A program made the translations under genes and the position numbers. A stretch of DNA of 44,802 nt. Origin: Nitrospirales bacterium (GTDB lineage: Bacteria > Nitrospirota > Nitrospiria > Nitrospirales > UBA8639). The notes under the pieces were generated by a model, which saw only the letters and a program-made list of their open reading frames with translations, was not told where the DNA came from and did not search any database. This document shows, one piece after another, positions 15,174 to 22,915 of the stretch (positions within the stretch are counted from its first letter, which is position 1; the number at the start of each line of letters is the position of its first letter). The DNA lies in assembly GCA_021604365.1 (NCBI GenBank), contig BQIZ01000009.1, positions 1-44,802 on the forward strand, written 5' to 3'.

Positions 15174-17495
15174 ATGCTTGCTGACGTTGTCCTGCCGGGC
15201 AGGCGTTTTCAGGTCTTCACCTATCAAGTCCCCGCCCATTTGCTTTCCCTGCTTCATGTAGGAAGTCTCGTGGTGGTGCCTTTAGGCTCTGCTGTCGTTT
15301 CTGGAGTGGTCGTTTCGCTTTTTGAAACACAAAACTCTTCTTCCCAGCACACGAAGTTACGTCAAAAATCGTTACGTGCCATTCTTTCGTTGGAGGGTGA
15401 TGTTGGGAGCAGTCCTTTGGAACACAACCTTATTCGGTTGGTTGAAAAAATTTCAGATTATTATCTGGCTCCTTTCGCCGCATGTTTGCGACTGATTGTT
15501 CCCCCACATTCGATGCAAGTGATGAGGCGTGTATTCTTAACCGACAAAGGTCGTCAGGCTCTGTCGGACAGGTCGTTGCCATCTGACGTCCCGTTGGTCC
15601 TTCGAAAGTTAGAGCGGGCTCCCAGGGGATTACTCCGATCCTCTCTTATACGAACAATGAACAATGTTCCAGCTATTCTGACTCGTGCGAAAAAGAATGG
15701 ATGGATTACTGAACAGTCGACTATGCCCTCGGGATCCAAGGCTTCAAGCCCGGTCCGTGAAATCAATGCTGGACGAAAGCCGGTGCCTTCTATTATCCGA
15801 GGGTTATTTGATTCTCCTGAAGAAGAAGCTAGGGAGCTGCCGGAATCTGCCCAACGAATGGAGTCCAGCTCCTTTCGCGATAACCGGATATGGAAGGATC
15901 TGGTGTCTGCCGTGCAGTCCGGTGGTTTTCAGGAGGTTCCTGTTGTGGGATCAGAGTCCGTCCGACAGGATCTGTTATTGAAGATGATTCAGACCATTAT
16001 AGAACGGGGCCGTCGAGTGCTCATTCTTGCTCCCGAAGTGCAGGAAGTCGAAATCCTTGGGGAACAGGTTCGATTCCAGGTGGGGGGTCAGGTTGAGATC
16101 TATCATAGCCATCTTTCGACAACGGTTCGTGCTGCTCAATGGGAACGGATTCGACAGGGTAATGTGCAGGTCGTGGTGGGGACTCGATCTGCGCTATTCC
16201 TGCCTGTTCCAAATTTGGGGCTCATTTGGATCAATCAAGAGGAGAATTCGTCCTTTAAGGATGAGCATTTTCCGTATTTTCACGCTCGGGACGTTGCGCG
16301 AATGCGAGGCGATTGTGAGCAGGCGCTCGTGGTCTATGGTTCGACGCGGCCTTCTTTGGAGCTATATGGACGTTTTACCGAGCAGGTCGGTGAGGCGCTG
16401 GAAGACCCATCACAGCAGATTCCTCAGGTGGAAATGGTCGATTTACGCACCTTACCTTATGAGACCATTCTATCTCCGGTTTTACTTGCCAGGATTACTC
16501 AGGCCCTGAAGGAGGGCGAGCAACTTATTTTACTTCTCAATCGCAAGGGGTTTTCCGGTGCCCTGGTGTGCCGAGATTGTGGGAAGGCTCCGATCTGTCA
16601 CACTTGCGGAGTTCCATTGAAACTCTATCAGCGTCCTTCACGTTTGATGTGTACCTACTGTGATGGAATTGAACCAACTCCTGAAATCTGTCCCACTTGC
16701 CATGGCAGGGTGTTTCGATTTTCTGGTACGGGAACTCAGCGATTGGAGGATGAGGTGACCCGTCTTTTTCCGGAGGTTTCTGTCGCTCGGTTCGATCGGG
16801 AAAATGTGAAAACTCCCGAGGCCGCCGATGCGATCTTGCGCCAATTCCGGCAGGGAGAGATTGGAGTGTTGATTGGGACGGAATTTTTAGTTCATCAGTC
16901 AGATCCACCTATGGCTCCGGTGATTGGGTTCCCTCAAGCCGATCTTGGGCTCCATATTCCTGACTTTCGATCAGCCGAACGAACGTTTCAGATGTTGTCG
17001 AGGGCTTTCACCTTGGCCCGGAATGGGCAGGAGCCAGGGGAGGTGATTCTACAAACCAGAATCCCCGATCATCATGTACATACCGCCATGGGGCACCATC
17101 GTCCTAGAATGTTTTATGACCACGAACTGCAGTTGCGTGACCTATTAGGATATCCCCCGGCTACCCATGTGATCTTGTTGGTTGTAACTGGGGATCAGAT
17201 GCCACGCGTTCAAAGGGTCGTGGATTTTCTGCATCAACGATTGAAAGATTTTGAAGCGAGAAGAGTTCCTTGTGCAGAGGGAAAGGGGATCCTCGGAACA
17301 TCAATGATCTTGGGGCCGATGGTATCTAAGAAACCCGGGCGGATTAAAAAAAATCGCGTACTTTTTTTGATGAAAACGGATGATTTAACGGAAGCACAGC
17401 GAGGACTTCGAGCTATACAGCGGGAGTATGAAGCGGAATTTCACAAAGATCCTGTGGTTGTTGAATTCAATGTTGATCCCATGGACATACAGTAG
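15174..17495 (+). CDS. priA: PriA-like primosomal protein N' with degenerate helicase motifs
   Basis: 773 aa, normal PriA length. It has the 3'-DNA-binding N-terminus (LPGRRFQVFTYQVP), two RecA-like lobes, and the zinc domain with all eight cysteines (C466, C469, C475, C478, C493, C496, C506, C509). The lobe 1 block GTRSALFLPVPNLGLI and lobe 2 block ADLGL.IPDFRSAERTFQ are well kept, so identity is secure. The ATPase motifs are not: Walker A GVTGSGKTE is PVVGSESVRQ (256-265), DEEH is NQEE (354-357), the SAT motif is STR, GTQM.AKG is GTEFLVHQS, and the GRAGR arginines are replaced by TLARNG. It probably still recognises stalled forks or loads partners but cannot unwind DNA. The frame is intact throughout, so this is not a pseudogene. 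Confidence 0.88.
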   Translation: MLADVVLPGRRFQVFTYQVPAHLLSLLHVGSLVVVPLGSAVVSGVVVSLFETQNSSSQHTKLRQKSLRAILSLEGDVGSSPLEHNLIRLVEKISDYYLAPFAACLRLIVPPHSMQVMRRVFLTDKGRQALSDRSLPSDVPLVLRKLERAPRGLLRSSLIRTMNNVPAILTRAKKNGWITEQSTMPSGSKASSPVREINAGRKPVPSIIRGLFDSPEEEARELPESAQRMESSSFRDNRIWKDLVSAVQSGGFQEVPVVGSESVRQDLLLKMIQTIIERGRRVLILAPEVQEVEILGEQVRFQVGGQVEIYHSHLSTTVRAAQWERIRQGNVQVVVGTRSALFLPVPNLGLIWINQEENSSFKDEHFPYFHARDVARMRGDCEQALVVYGSTRPSLELYGRFTEQVGEALEDPSQQIPQVEMVDLRTLPYETILSPVLLARITQALKEGEQLILLLNRKGFSGALVCRDCGKAPICHTCGVPLKLYQRPSRLMCTYCDGIEPTPEICPTCHGRVFRFSGTGTQRLEDEVTRLFPEVSVARFDRENVKTPEAADAILRQFRQGEIGVLIGTEFLVHQSDPPMAPVIGFPQADLGLHIPDFRSAERTFQMLSRAFTLARNGQEPGEVILQTRIPDHHVHTAMGHHRPRMFYDHELQLRDLLGYPPATHVILLVVTGDQMPRVQRVVDFLHQRLKDFEARRVPCAEGKGILGTSMILGPMVSKKPGRIKKNRVLFLMKTDDLTEAQRGLRAIQREYEAEFHKDPVVVEFNVDPMDIQ

Positions 17496-17520
17496 CAACG
17501 GATTGGCCTCATACGCGTGA

Positions 17521-17961
17521 TTAGCCTGATTGCCTTCTTGACTGTTTCTTCTGGTTTTTTGTTTTGGGAGCGGTGTTTGAAGGGGCGGGCGGGGAATTTT
17601 TATCTCGGGTGCGTTTAAAAATACCATAGGCGAAGGTCATCCAGAACACCCCGGAAAACAGGCCAAACAACACGGCGGTAAAAATTCGTTCCAATTCTTC
17701 TAGTGGAGGTTCTGGTCCCAGCTTTTGAAGGTCGGCCATTTGCATGATGGGCCATGCCAAACTTTCTACTCCTAAGAGCAGCGTGGAGGTCGCCCAGATT
17801 AATCCAATAGACGGACTTTTCCAGGCCAACAGGATGGCCAGCCCGATGGCCAGAGCAATTCCGATAGGTATCGGTAAAGCTCCCACTAATAACCAGAGTC
17901 CCACCGTAACCGTGAGGCTACCCAAAACAGCGTTCAGTTGATGCCACAAATTATCATTCAT
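17521..17961 (-). CDS. Hypothetical membrane protein
   Basis: 146 aa. About four hydrophobic segments: LGSLTVTVGLWLLVGALPIP, IGIALAIGLAILLAW, IGLIWATSTLLLGVESLAW and FTAVLFGLFSGVFWMTFAYGIF. A basic, proline- and lysine-rich cytoplasmic tail follows (KRTRDKNSPPAPSNTAPKTK). It converges on priA with 25 bases between them. I do not recognise a family, and there is no functional context. Confidence 0.65.
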   Translation of the reverse strand: MNDNLWHQLNAVLGSLTVTVGLWLLVGALPIPIGIALAIGLAILLAWKSPSIGLIWATSTLLLGVESLAWPIMQMADLQKLGPEPPLEELERIFTAVLFGLFSGVFWMTFAYGIFKRTRDKNSPPAPSNTAPKTKNQKKQSRRQSG

Positions 17962-18070
17962 CTCGAATCGTCCTAGAAAGTCCTGTCAACGCTGCCCACC
18001 TTACCATAGCCCATCATTGCTCAGCATCTTGTATTGTCCTGGTGGATGATCCGGCATGCGGCGATTGGAT

Positions 18071-18895
18071 CTAGCGACCAATATCAACCAACGGTTCCGT
18101 GGTGAGGGAATAGGCCCCGCGAGGGTTATTTCCCAGGTGGTTTGATTGGTGGAGCTCTTCAGGTGTTGGCGTGGTTTCACAGTCCGGAGTTAGCACGATT
18201 CCCCAATGCGCATTTTCTGTACAGGTATTGTCGAGGATAAGCGCCTTGGCGAGATGAAAGAGGAGAATGCCACTGAGCATATTTCCCCGACAGATGTTTT
18301 TAATCATATCGGGTCGAGTGCCCTCGTCCCGTGTGGCAATTCCAAAATGATGATTTCCAAAACACGCATTTTCGCGCAAATAAGGCTGAGCTCCGGCAAA
18401 AGAAAAAATACCGGACTCCCGATTATGAGAAACCTCGTTGGCGAGCAAGGTCGGGCGGCAATCCGGTCCATAAATCACGACTCCGGATAACAGTCCTTCC
18501 GTGGCCCTGCAGTGAGATATCGTGCATACCGAATCTAAAATATTCAGTGCGGAATGTTGGTCGCTGCCCACATACCGAAACGTTACGCCGGTAATGTTCC
18601 CTCCAGAGACTCGCTGAAGGTAGCAAGGGCTGCTTCGTCGATTGAATATCGTGACCTGGTCCCGGCCGGCGCCGACAAGATGGATGGTTCGCTCAGTTAT
18701 TACCAGCCGATCTTCATATACCCCCGGTCGAATGAATATTTGATCATCTTCTTGGGCTTGAGCGAGAGCTTCGCTGGGTAAGGTGAAGCTACCTGGGCGC
18801 TTCGCGTCCACAGTTAACGTTTTTCCCCCGAATGGATTAAGGGGTGGTTCGTGAAGGGGTGATTGTTCAACGGACAAGGCTTTCTCCTCTTTCAA
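18071..18895 (-). CDS. Right-handed beta-helix repeat protein (NosD/CASH-like)
   Basis: 274 aa with no signal peptide. After a 40-residue lead, FIRPGVYEDRLVI and IHLVGAGRDQVTI open a parallel beta-helix. Coils of about 22-24 residues follow, each with a turn such as HCRATEGLLSGVVIYG, NEVSHNRESGIFSFAG, NACFGNHHFGIATRD, NICRGNMLSGILLFH and NTCTENAHWGIVLTP. The repeated N-x-C/N...SGI pattern is that of pectin-lyase-fold or CASH-domain proteins. Such folds bind or cleave polysaccharide, or act as scaffolds. No catalytic site of a known lyase could be seen. Divergent from the di-haem oxidoreductase gene. Confidence 0.72.
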   Translation of the reverse strand: MKEEKALSVEQSPLHEPPLNPFGGKTLTVDAKRPGSFTLPSEALAQAQEDDQIFIRPGVYEDRLVITERTIHLVGAGRDQVTIFNRRSSPCYLQRVSGGNITGVTFRYVGSDQHSALNILDSVCTISHCRATEGLLSGVVIYGPDCRPTLLANEVSHNRESGIFSFAGAQPYLRENACFGNHHFGIATRDEGTRPDMIKNICRGNMLSGILLFHLAKALILDNTCTENAHWGIVLTPDCETTPTPEELHQSNHLGNNPRGAYSLTTEPLVDIGR

Positions 18896-19078
18896 AATTA
18901 TTCTGGCAAATGGCTACCCTGAAATCTATGGGACCTAAAATGGATCGACCGTTTATCAAGCATGTGAGTGGAAACCGAAGGGTGAACCATACGGAATTTC
19001 GAAGAATGACATTTCATAATCTAAAATCAAATTTCTTTTACGGCCAAAAAGTTCTGTTATGTTGGTATTTTATGTTTT

Positions 19079-19094
19079 TGGCATTAGATTTGCT
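19079..19094 (+). promoter_or_regulatory. Sigma-54 (-24/-12) promoter of the di-haem oxidoreductase
   Basis: TGGCATTAGATTTGCT against consensus TGGCACRNNNNTTGCW: correct ten-base GG-to-GC spacing, complete TTGCT, and mismatches only at C6 and R7. It shares the TGGCAT -24 box with the sites at 7994 and 1886. Expected start is about 19106, leaving a 190-base leader that contains the direct repeats. Confidence 0.65.
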
Positions 19095-19190
19095 GTGGAT
19101 ATTTTCCTTTGTACAAAAAATAAACAGTAAAGTCTTTTTTGTCTAAAATTATTTTTTTTAATGGTTGAAATTTTTTTTTAAGGAATGGGG

Positions 19191-19264
19191 AGCAGTCCGC
19201 TGCCGCCCTCATTAACTTCAATTGTGTCTGTCAGAGCAGTCCGCCTTCCCCTCATTAATTTCAA
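19191..19264 (+). repeat. Two copies of a ~30-bp direct repeat
   Basis: Copy 1 (19191-19221) begins AGCAGTCCGCTGCCGCCCTC and continues ATTAACTTCAA. Copy 2 (19235-19264) begins AGCAGTCCGCCTTCCCCTC and continues ATTAATTTCAA. The centre-to-centre distance is 44 bases, about four helical turns. It lies directly before the ribosome site of the gene starting at 19294. It may be a paired operator or simply a local duplication. Confidence 0.6.
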
Positions 19265-19293
19265 CAGGTTCCCCCAGGAAAGAGAGTTTCGTT

Positions 19294-20892
19294 ATGTCAA
19301 AGAATGGGAGAAGTAGTATGTCTCTGTTCTTTTTGTTCCTAGTGCTGGGCACGCTGTTGTTTGTAAAAGGTTTATCTGGAGCGCAGGCACAGGAAACGGA
19401 CATTTTTCAACACCCTAATTCTGAACAGGCAGGGATTAAAAAATCTTTGGAGCAGCAAATTGGGGCTGGCCGGGGAGATATCAACACTCCTGATTCCTCG
19501 CTTTATATTATTAGCAGGGATCCGTTCCGCTCGATTCGTCGTGGGCGAAATATTTTTCAACGCAAATTCACCCTATCTCAAGGGATGGGCCCACGCAATG
19601 GTGACGGGTTTGGAGATATTAGCGCCGATGCCTCGCTGGGCGCAGGTTTAGCGGATAGTTGTGCGGCCTGCCACGGACGTCCACGTAGCTCGGCAGGATT
19701 TGGTGGGGACGTGTTTACCCGTCCGGATAGTCGGGATGCCCCGCATTTATTCGGGTTAGGGCTTATCGAAATGCTTGCCGATGAAATTACCCAAGATCTT
19801 CGGCAAACCCGGGATCAGGCCATTGCCAGAGCCAAGGGTGGACGAGGCGTGGAGGTGTCGTTGAAGAGTAAAGGCATTTCCTATGGAAAGATTAGAGTCA
19901 ATCCTGACGGTTCGGTCGATCCATCACACCTGGAAGGTGTCGATAAGGATTTGCGGGTACGGCCATTTTTTCATCACGGCGGCACCATTTCCATCAGGGA
20001 GTTTGTGGTGGGGGCATTGAATGGGGAAATGGGTATGGAGGCTTTTGATCCTGATCTGGCGAAGGCTGCTGGCGGTGAGGAAGTGGTCACACCATCTGGA
20101 ATGGTGTTAAACGGAAAGACCGATACCATCGAAACGCCTCCGGCTTTCAGTGAAAGTGATGATTCGGATCGAGATGGGGTTGCCAATGAAGTGCCCGTGA
20201 GCCTGGTGGACCATCTTGAGTTCTATTTATTGAATTATTTTAAGCCCGCCATTGGGCGTGAGACGAAAGATAGCCAAAGGGGGCAGAGGCTCTTTAAGGA
20301 CATTCAATGCACCGGCTGTCATATCCAAAATTTAGTCATTGAGAAAGATCGACGTGTGGCTGATGTGGAAACCACTTATGACAGTCGACGAGGGATTTTC
20401 AATGATCTTTTCGCCGTGGCCACTCCTTTGTTCCAGGAAGTCCAGGGTTCGGGTTCGCCTTCGGTGAAAAAACCCAACGGTCAGCGGTTTGTCGTCAAAA
20501 ATATCTATGCGGATTTCAAACGCCATGACTTAGGCTCAACCTATTGGGAACGCAATTTTGATGGTTCTTTGACTAAGGAGTTTATGACCGAACCACTATG
20601 GGGAGTAGGTACAACTGCTCCTTACGGTCATGACGGGCGGAGCATCGATCTATGGTCGGTCATCATGCGGCATGGAGGAGAGGCGAAAAATGCACGGGAT
20701 CGTTTTGCCCGGTTATCAGAGGAGCAGCAAGGGCAGGTTATAGATTTTCTACAGACTCTGGTCTTGTTTCCACCGGACGATACAGCTTCCAATTTAAATC
20801 CTGGCGATTCTCAGGCCCAGAATTTCCCGCAATATGGACATGGTAATATTGCCTTGCCTGCGTTATTCAACAATCCTAGCGATTTGGAATAA
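19294..20892 (+). CDS. Di-haem oxidoreductase (DHOR/DUF1111 family)
   Basis: 532 aa from ATG 19294, chosen for the AGGAAAGAGAG ribosome site just before it and for the signal peptide that follows (MSLFFLFLVLGTLLFVKGL, cleavage near AQAQE). Two haem-c sites are present, CAACH (C123-H127, followed by GRPRSSAGFGGD) and CTGCH (C339-H343). Between them is the long helical and loop segment of the DHOR family, with FGLGLIEMLADEI, RPFFHHGGTISIREF and DHLEFYLLNYF. The late block PLWGVGTTAPYGHDGRS supplies the typical distal residues. The protein should be periplasmic and resembles MauG/cytochrome-c-peroxidase relatives called thiol oxidoreductases. True substrate is unknown. It is preceded by a sigma-54-like promoter and a direct repeat. 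Confidence 0.88.
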   Translation: MSKNGRSSMSLFFLFLVLGTLLFVKGLSGAQAQETDIFQHPNSEQAGIKKSLEQQIGAGRGDINTPDSSLYIISRDPFRSIRRGRNIFQRKFTLSQGMGPRNGDGFGDISADASLGAGLADSCAACHGRPRSSAGFGGDVFTRPDSRDAPHLFGLGLIEMLADEITQDLRQTRDQAIARAKGGRGVEVSLKSKGISYGKIRVNPDGSVDPSHLEGVDKDLRVRPFFHHGGTISIREFVVGALNGEMGMEAFDPDLAKAAGGEEVVTPSGMVLNGKTDTIETPPAFSESDDSDRDGVANEVPVSLVDHLEFYLLNYFKPAIGRETKDSQRGQRLFKDIQCTGCHIQNLVIEKDRRVADVETTYDSRRGIFNDLFAVATPLFQEVQGSGSPSVKKPNGQRFVVKNIYADFKRHDLGSTYWERNFDGSLTKEFMTEPLWGVGTTAPYGHDGRSIDLWSVIMRHGGEAKNARDRFARLSEEQQGQVIDFLQTLVLFPPDDTASNLNPGDSQAQNFPQYGHGNIALPALFNNPSDLE

Positions 20893-20927
20893 AGGAAGTT
20901 TTCTTTATTCTTATCTGCCTAATGGAA

Positions 20928-20960
20928 TCAAGCCCGTGATCCATAGGTTCACGGGCTTGA
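20928..20960 (+). terminator. Strong hairpin after the di-haem oxidoreductase
   Basis: TCAAGCCCGTGA (20928-20939) and TCACGGGCTTGA (20949-20960) form a perfect 12-bp stem with a nine-base loop, 36 bases past the stop codon. No T-run follows, so it may end transcription inefficiently or mainly protect the 3' end of the mRNA. Confidence 0.5.
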
Positions 20961-21181
20961 ACCCTCTCTCGCAATTGGGGATGTTTTCCATTGCCTTTCT
21001 CATTTTTGCGCGATGCGACATCAAGCGGGAAAGAAAACCATCTGGATTTCAACTAGGTGGCTCCTCACCCCCCTTGTTTAGAATTATCGGGTGTCAACAC
21101 CCACATCACGTATCGATTTGAAATTAAAAGAAGACATTTCTTATCTTCAAGAAATGTTCTGAGATCTGGGAGAAAGACGGG

Positions 21182-21850
21182 TTAATTATTCTCAAATGCT
21201 TGGCGGGTTGCGAAGACCTCGCCTGGATGGATCAGGAGCAGGCAATCGCCATCAACCGGATCCTTATGAAAGAGTGCGAAGGTGAGGCAGAGCTGAGGGG
21301 TCGGTTCAGGAGAAAATGGTAACAAGATGGGAACATCCACCAAGGGAGTTGGTGTTTTCAGGATGGCCAACCGGAGACGGACAGCCACCAGTGTATCGCG
21401 TAGGCGTGTCTGAATAAGTTCTTCGGAATAATCCGGAGAAGGCGTGATGTATTTGTCCCAGAGCGGATTGGTCATGCCCACACAGAAATCCAGCCCAACG
21501 CTTTGCGCAATAGTCGTAACATCTTTAAGTATCCCAGATTCAATGGCTTCTTTGCGGGATCCAATCGGGAGTGATTCAAATTCTGCAGGGATATCTCCTG
21601 AACTCAGGGAAAGAGCTAACTGGGATGATTCAGAGAGTTCTGAAGGTAAAAGGTTAGATCTATCCTGGGAGTCGGTGTCGTCTTTTTCTAAAGGAGCAAG
21701 ATCGCCCAGAGGTGTCTTCCTTAATGCTTGAAGAAGACCTTCATAGACGGCTTTGGCGGAATCCGTCCATGAATCATTCATCGGCAATCCTCGAAAGGCC
21801 GCCTCAGAGGCTTTTTTCTCATCATGGGTTAACATGCGTCCTGGATTCAT
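21182..21850 (-). CDS. Hypothetical protein
   Basis: 222 aa, soluble, no signal peptide. The N-terminal half is helical and acidic (MLTHDEKKASEAAFRG, AKAVYEGLLQALRK). A serine-rich linker (LLPSELSESSQLALSLSSGD) leads to an alpha/beta C-terminal half with VGLDFCVGMTNPLWDKYI, DTLVAVRLRLAILKTP and LCLTFALFHKDPVDGDCLLL. The C-terminal block reads like a conserved small domain but I cannot name the family. Same strand as the DUF2294 gene upstream, about 180 bases away. Confidence 0.6.
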   Translation of the reverse strand: MNPGRMLTHDEKKASEAAFRGLPMNDSWTDSAKAVYEGLLQALRKTPLGDLAPLEKDDTDSQDRSNLLPSELSESSQLALSLSSGDIPAEFESLPIGSRKEAIESGILKDVTTIAQSVGLDFCVGMTNPLWDKYITPSPDYSEELIQTRLRDTLVAVRLRLAILKTPTPLVDVPILLPFSPEPTPQLCLTFALFHKDPVDGDCLLLIHPGEVFATRQAFENN

Positions 21851-22029
21851 ACCTTCAAAGATAAGCTATATTTCTAAGAAGTCAAGAGTAAAACTTTTCT
21901 GTCTCCAAATAAGCCAAGAAGGGAAACACAGAAAGAGTTGTGAATTCAGTCCAGAAAGCGGTCCAATCAGCCCAGTCATTTACAGATAGCAAGGTGGTTG
22001 ATCTTCCAATCTCTTCCAATCGAGGATTT

Positions 22030-22401
22030 TCAGCGAAAGGTTGCCTCCAAATCACGATCTAAAGTAAGGACGATGATGCGTTCTTCGATTCGGGTATCGA
22101 TATCTGTAAATAGAGCAGTCGTTTCCGCTCCGGTGATCTCCAACATTTCACGACACAGTTGCTCTCTCCCTTGGGAAATGAGATTTTGGCGCATCTGCTT
22201 GACCATTCCAATGCCTTCTTCACTCTTGGCCAGCTGGCGTTCAGCTGGCGTAAGAACGCCCTTGAGCCGAATGAGAATGGTGTCACGGAGTATAGAGGCT
22301 CGAACATCGGTGGGGCCGCGGCCCATGAATTCCTGCTCAAACTTAATGATGGCATTTCGAATTGCCGATTCCATTTCACCTCGTGTGACGGTGGGTTTCA
22401 T
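22030..22401 (-). CDS. DUF2294-family protein
   Basis: 123 aa from ATG 22401 (MKPTVTRGEMESAIRNAIIK). In-frame starts at 22437 and 22458 are possible but have no better ribosome site. The block FEQEFMGRGPTDVRASILRD, then TILIRLKGVLTPAERQLAKS, then GREQLCREMLEITGAE with a closing hydrophobic strand is that of the DUF2294 family of small cytoplasmic proteins of unknown function. It is divergent from dabA with about 515 bases between start codons. Confidence 0.7.
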   Translation of the reverse strand: MKPTVTRGEMESAIRNAIIKFEQEFMGRGPTDVRASILRDTILIRLKGVLTPAERQLAKSEEGIGMVKQMRQNLISQGREQLCREMLEITGAETTALFTDIDTRIEERIIVLTLDRDLEATFR

Positions 22402-22458
22402 GCGGTCATGCTTTCTGGTATGAGCGATCTTCCCCATCAAAATCGGATGTTTGCACAT

Positions 22459-22915
22459 TCCCGAGGAAAATCTCGGAAACTTGAGAAACAGCCTATCCCC
22501 CTGATATAAGCGTAATGCTGAGGTGAGGTCAAGAAGAGGGCGGGCTTCTTCTCAAATGTTCGAGGAGAATGGTCTCTGTGCTGATTTTGACTTTGAGCGT
22601 AGAATGGGTTTGTCGGATCGCCTGCATCATTCACCATGTGATTGAGGAAAGCGATAGAATAAGCCAATCGAGTGATCTCCTGAAGCCAGTAAGAGGAGGC
22701 GTCCCTCGGTTGGCTTTTTTTTGTCAATTGAGTTAATCGAGTGTTGCCCAATTGACTGAAATCAAATGAGTTGGGTGCATGGTCCTGTCAGGTTTTCCCC
22801 TCTGCCATTTCACCCTGATTCCCGTTATCTTATCCAGAAATAGCACAAATGGTTTCTCTATGACTTGATTTGACGATGGTAGACGTCCGTGCTCTAAAAA
22901 AATGGAAATGGGGCA
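22459..22915. other. Spacer upstream of dabA
   Basis: A 104-codon minus-strand frame (22437-22751) is open but has no known motif and overlaps the DUF2294 N-terminus in another frame; it is not called. The stretch holds a terminator-like hairpin at 22683 and an 8-bp inverted repeat, GTCAATTG (22723-22730) and CAATTGAC (22749-22756). A possible sigma-70 pair is TTGACG (22870) with TCTAAA 17 bases later. No sigma-54 site was found. Confidence 0.4.
22683..22722 (+). terminator. Intrinsic-terminator-like hairpin in the dabA upstream region
   Basis: AAGCCA (22683-22688) pairs with TGGCTT (22711-22716), and GAGG with CCTC forms an inner stem. A run of eight T (22715-22722) follows. The plus strand has no gene for 1.8 kb upstream, so it either stops stray transcription or acts as a leader attenuator for dabA. 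Confidence 0.45.

Larger units (their letters stand above)
18896..19293. other. AT-rich regulatory region upstream of the di-haem oxidoreductase
   Basis: No gene. The segment 19020-19180 is much richer in A/T than its surroundings, with several runs of T. It holds a sigma-54-like promoter at 19079 and, inside the predicted leader, two copies of a 30-base direct repeat. Both are listed separately. Confidence 0.55.

Noticed and set aside
18905-18920. Possible minus-strand sigma-54 site upstream of the beta-helix gene
   Set aside because: GG and GC spacing is right, but the -24 box lacks CAC and the predicted start would coincide with the start codon.
22437-22751. 104-codon minus-strand ORF between DUF2294 and dabA
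   Set aside because: No recognisable motif and no ribosome site; it overlaps the DUF2294 N-terminal region in another frame and spans the terminator-like hairpin.
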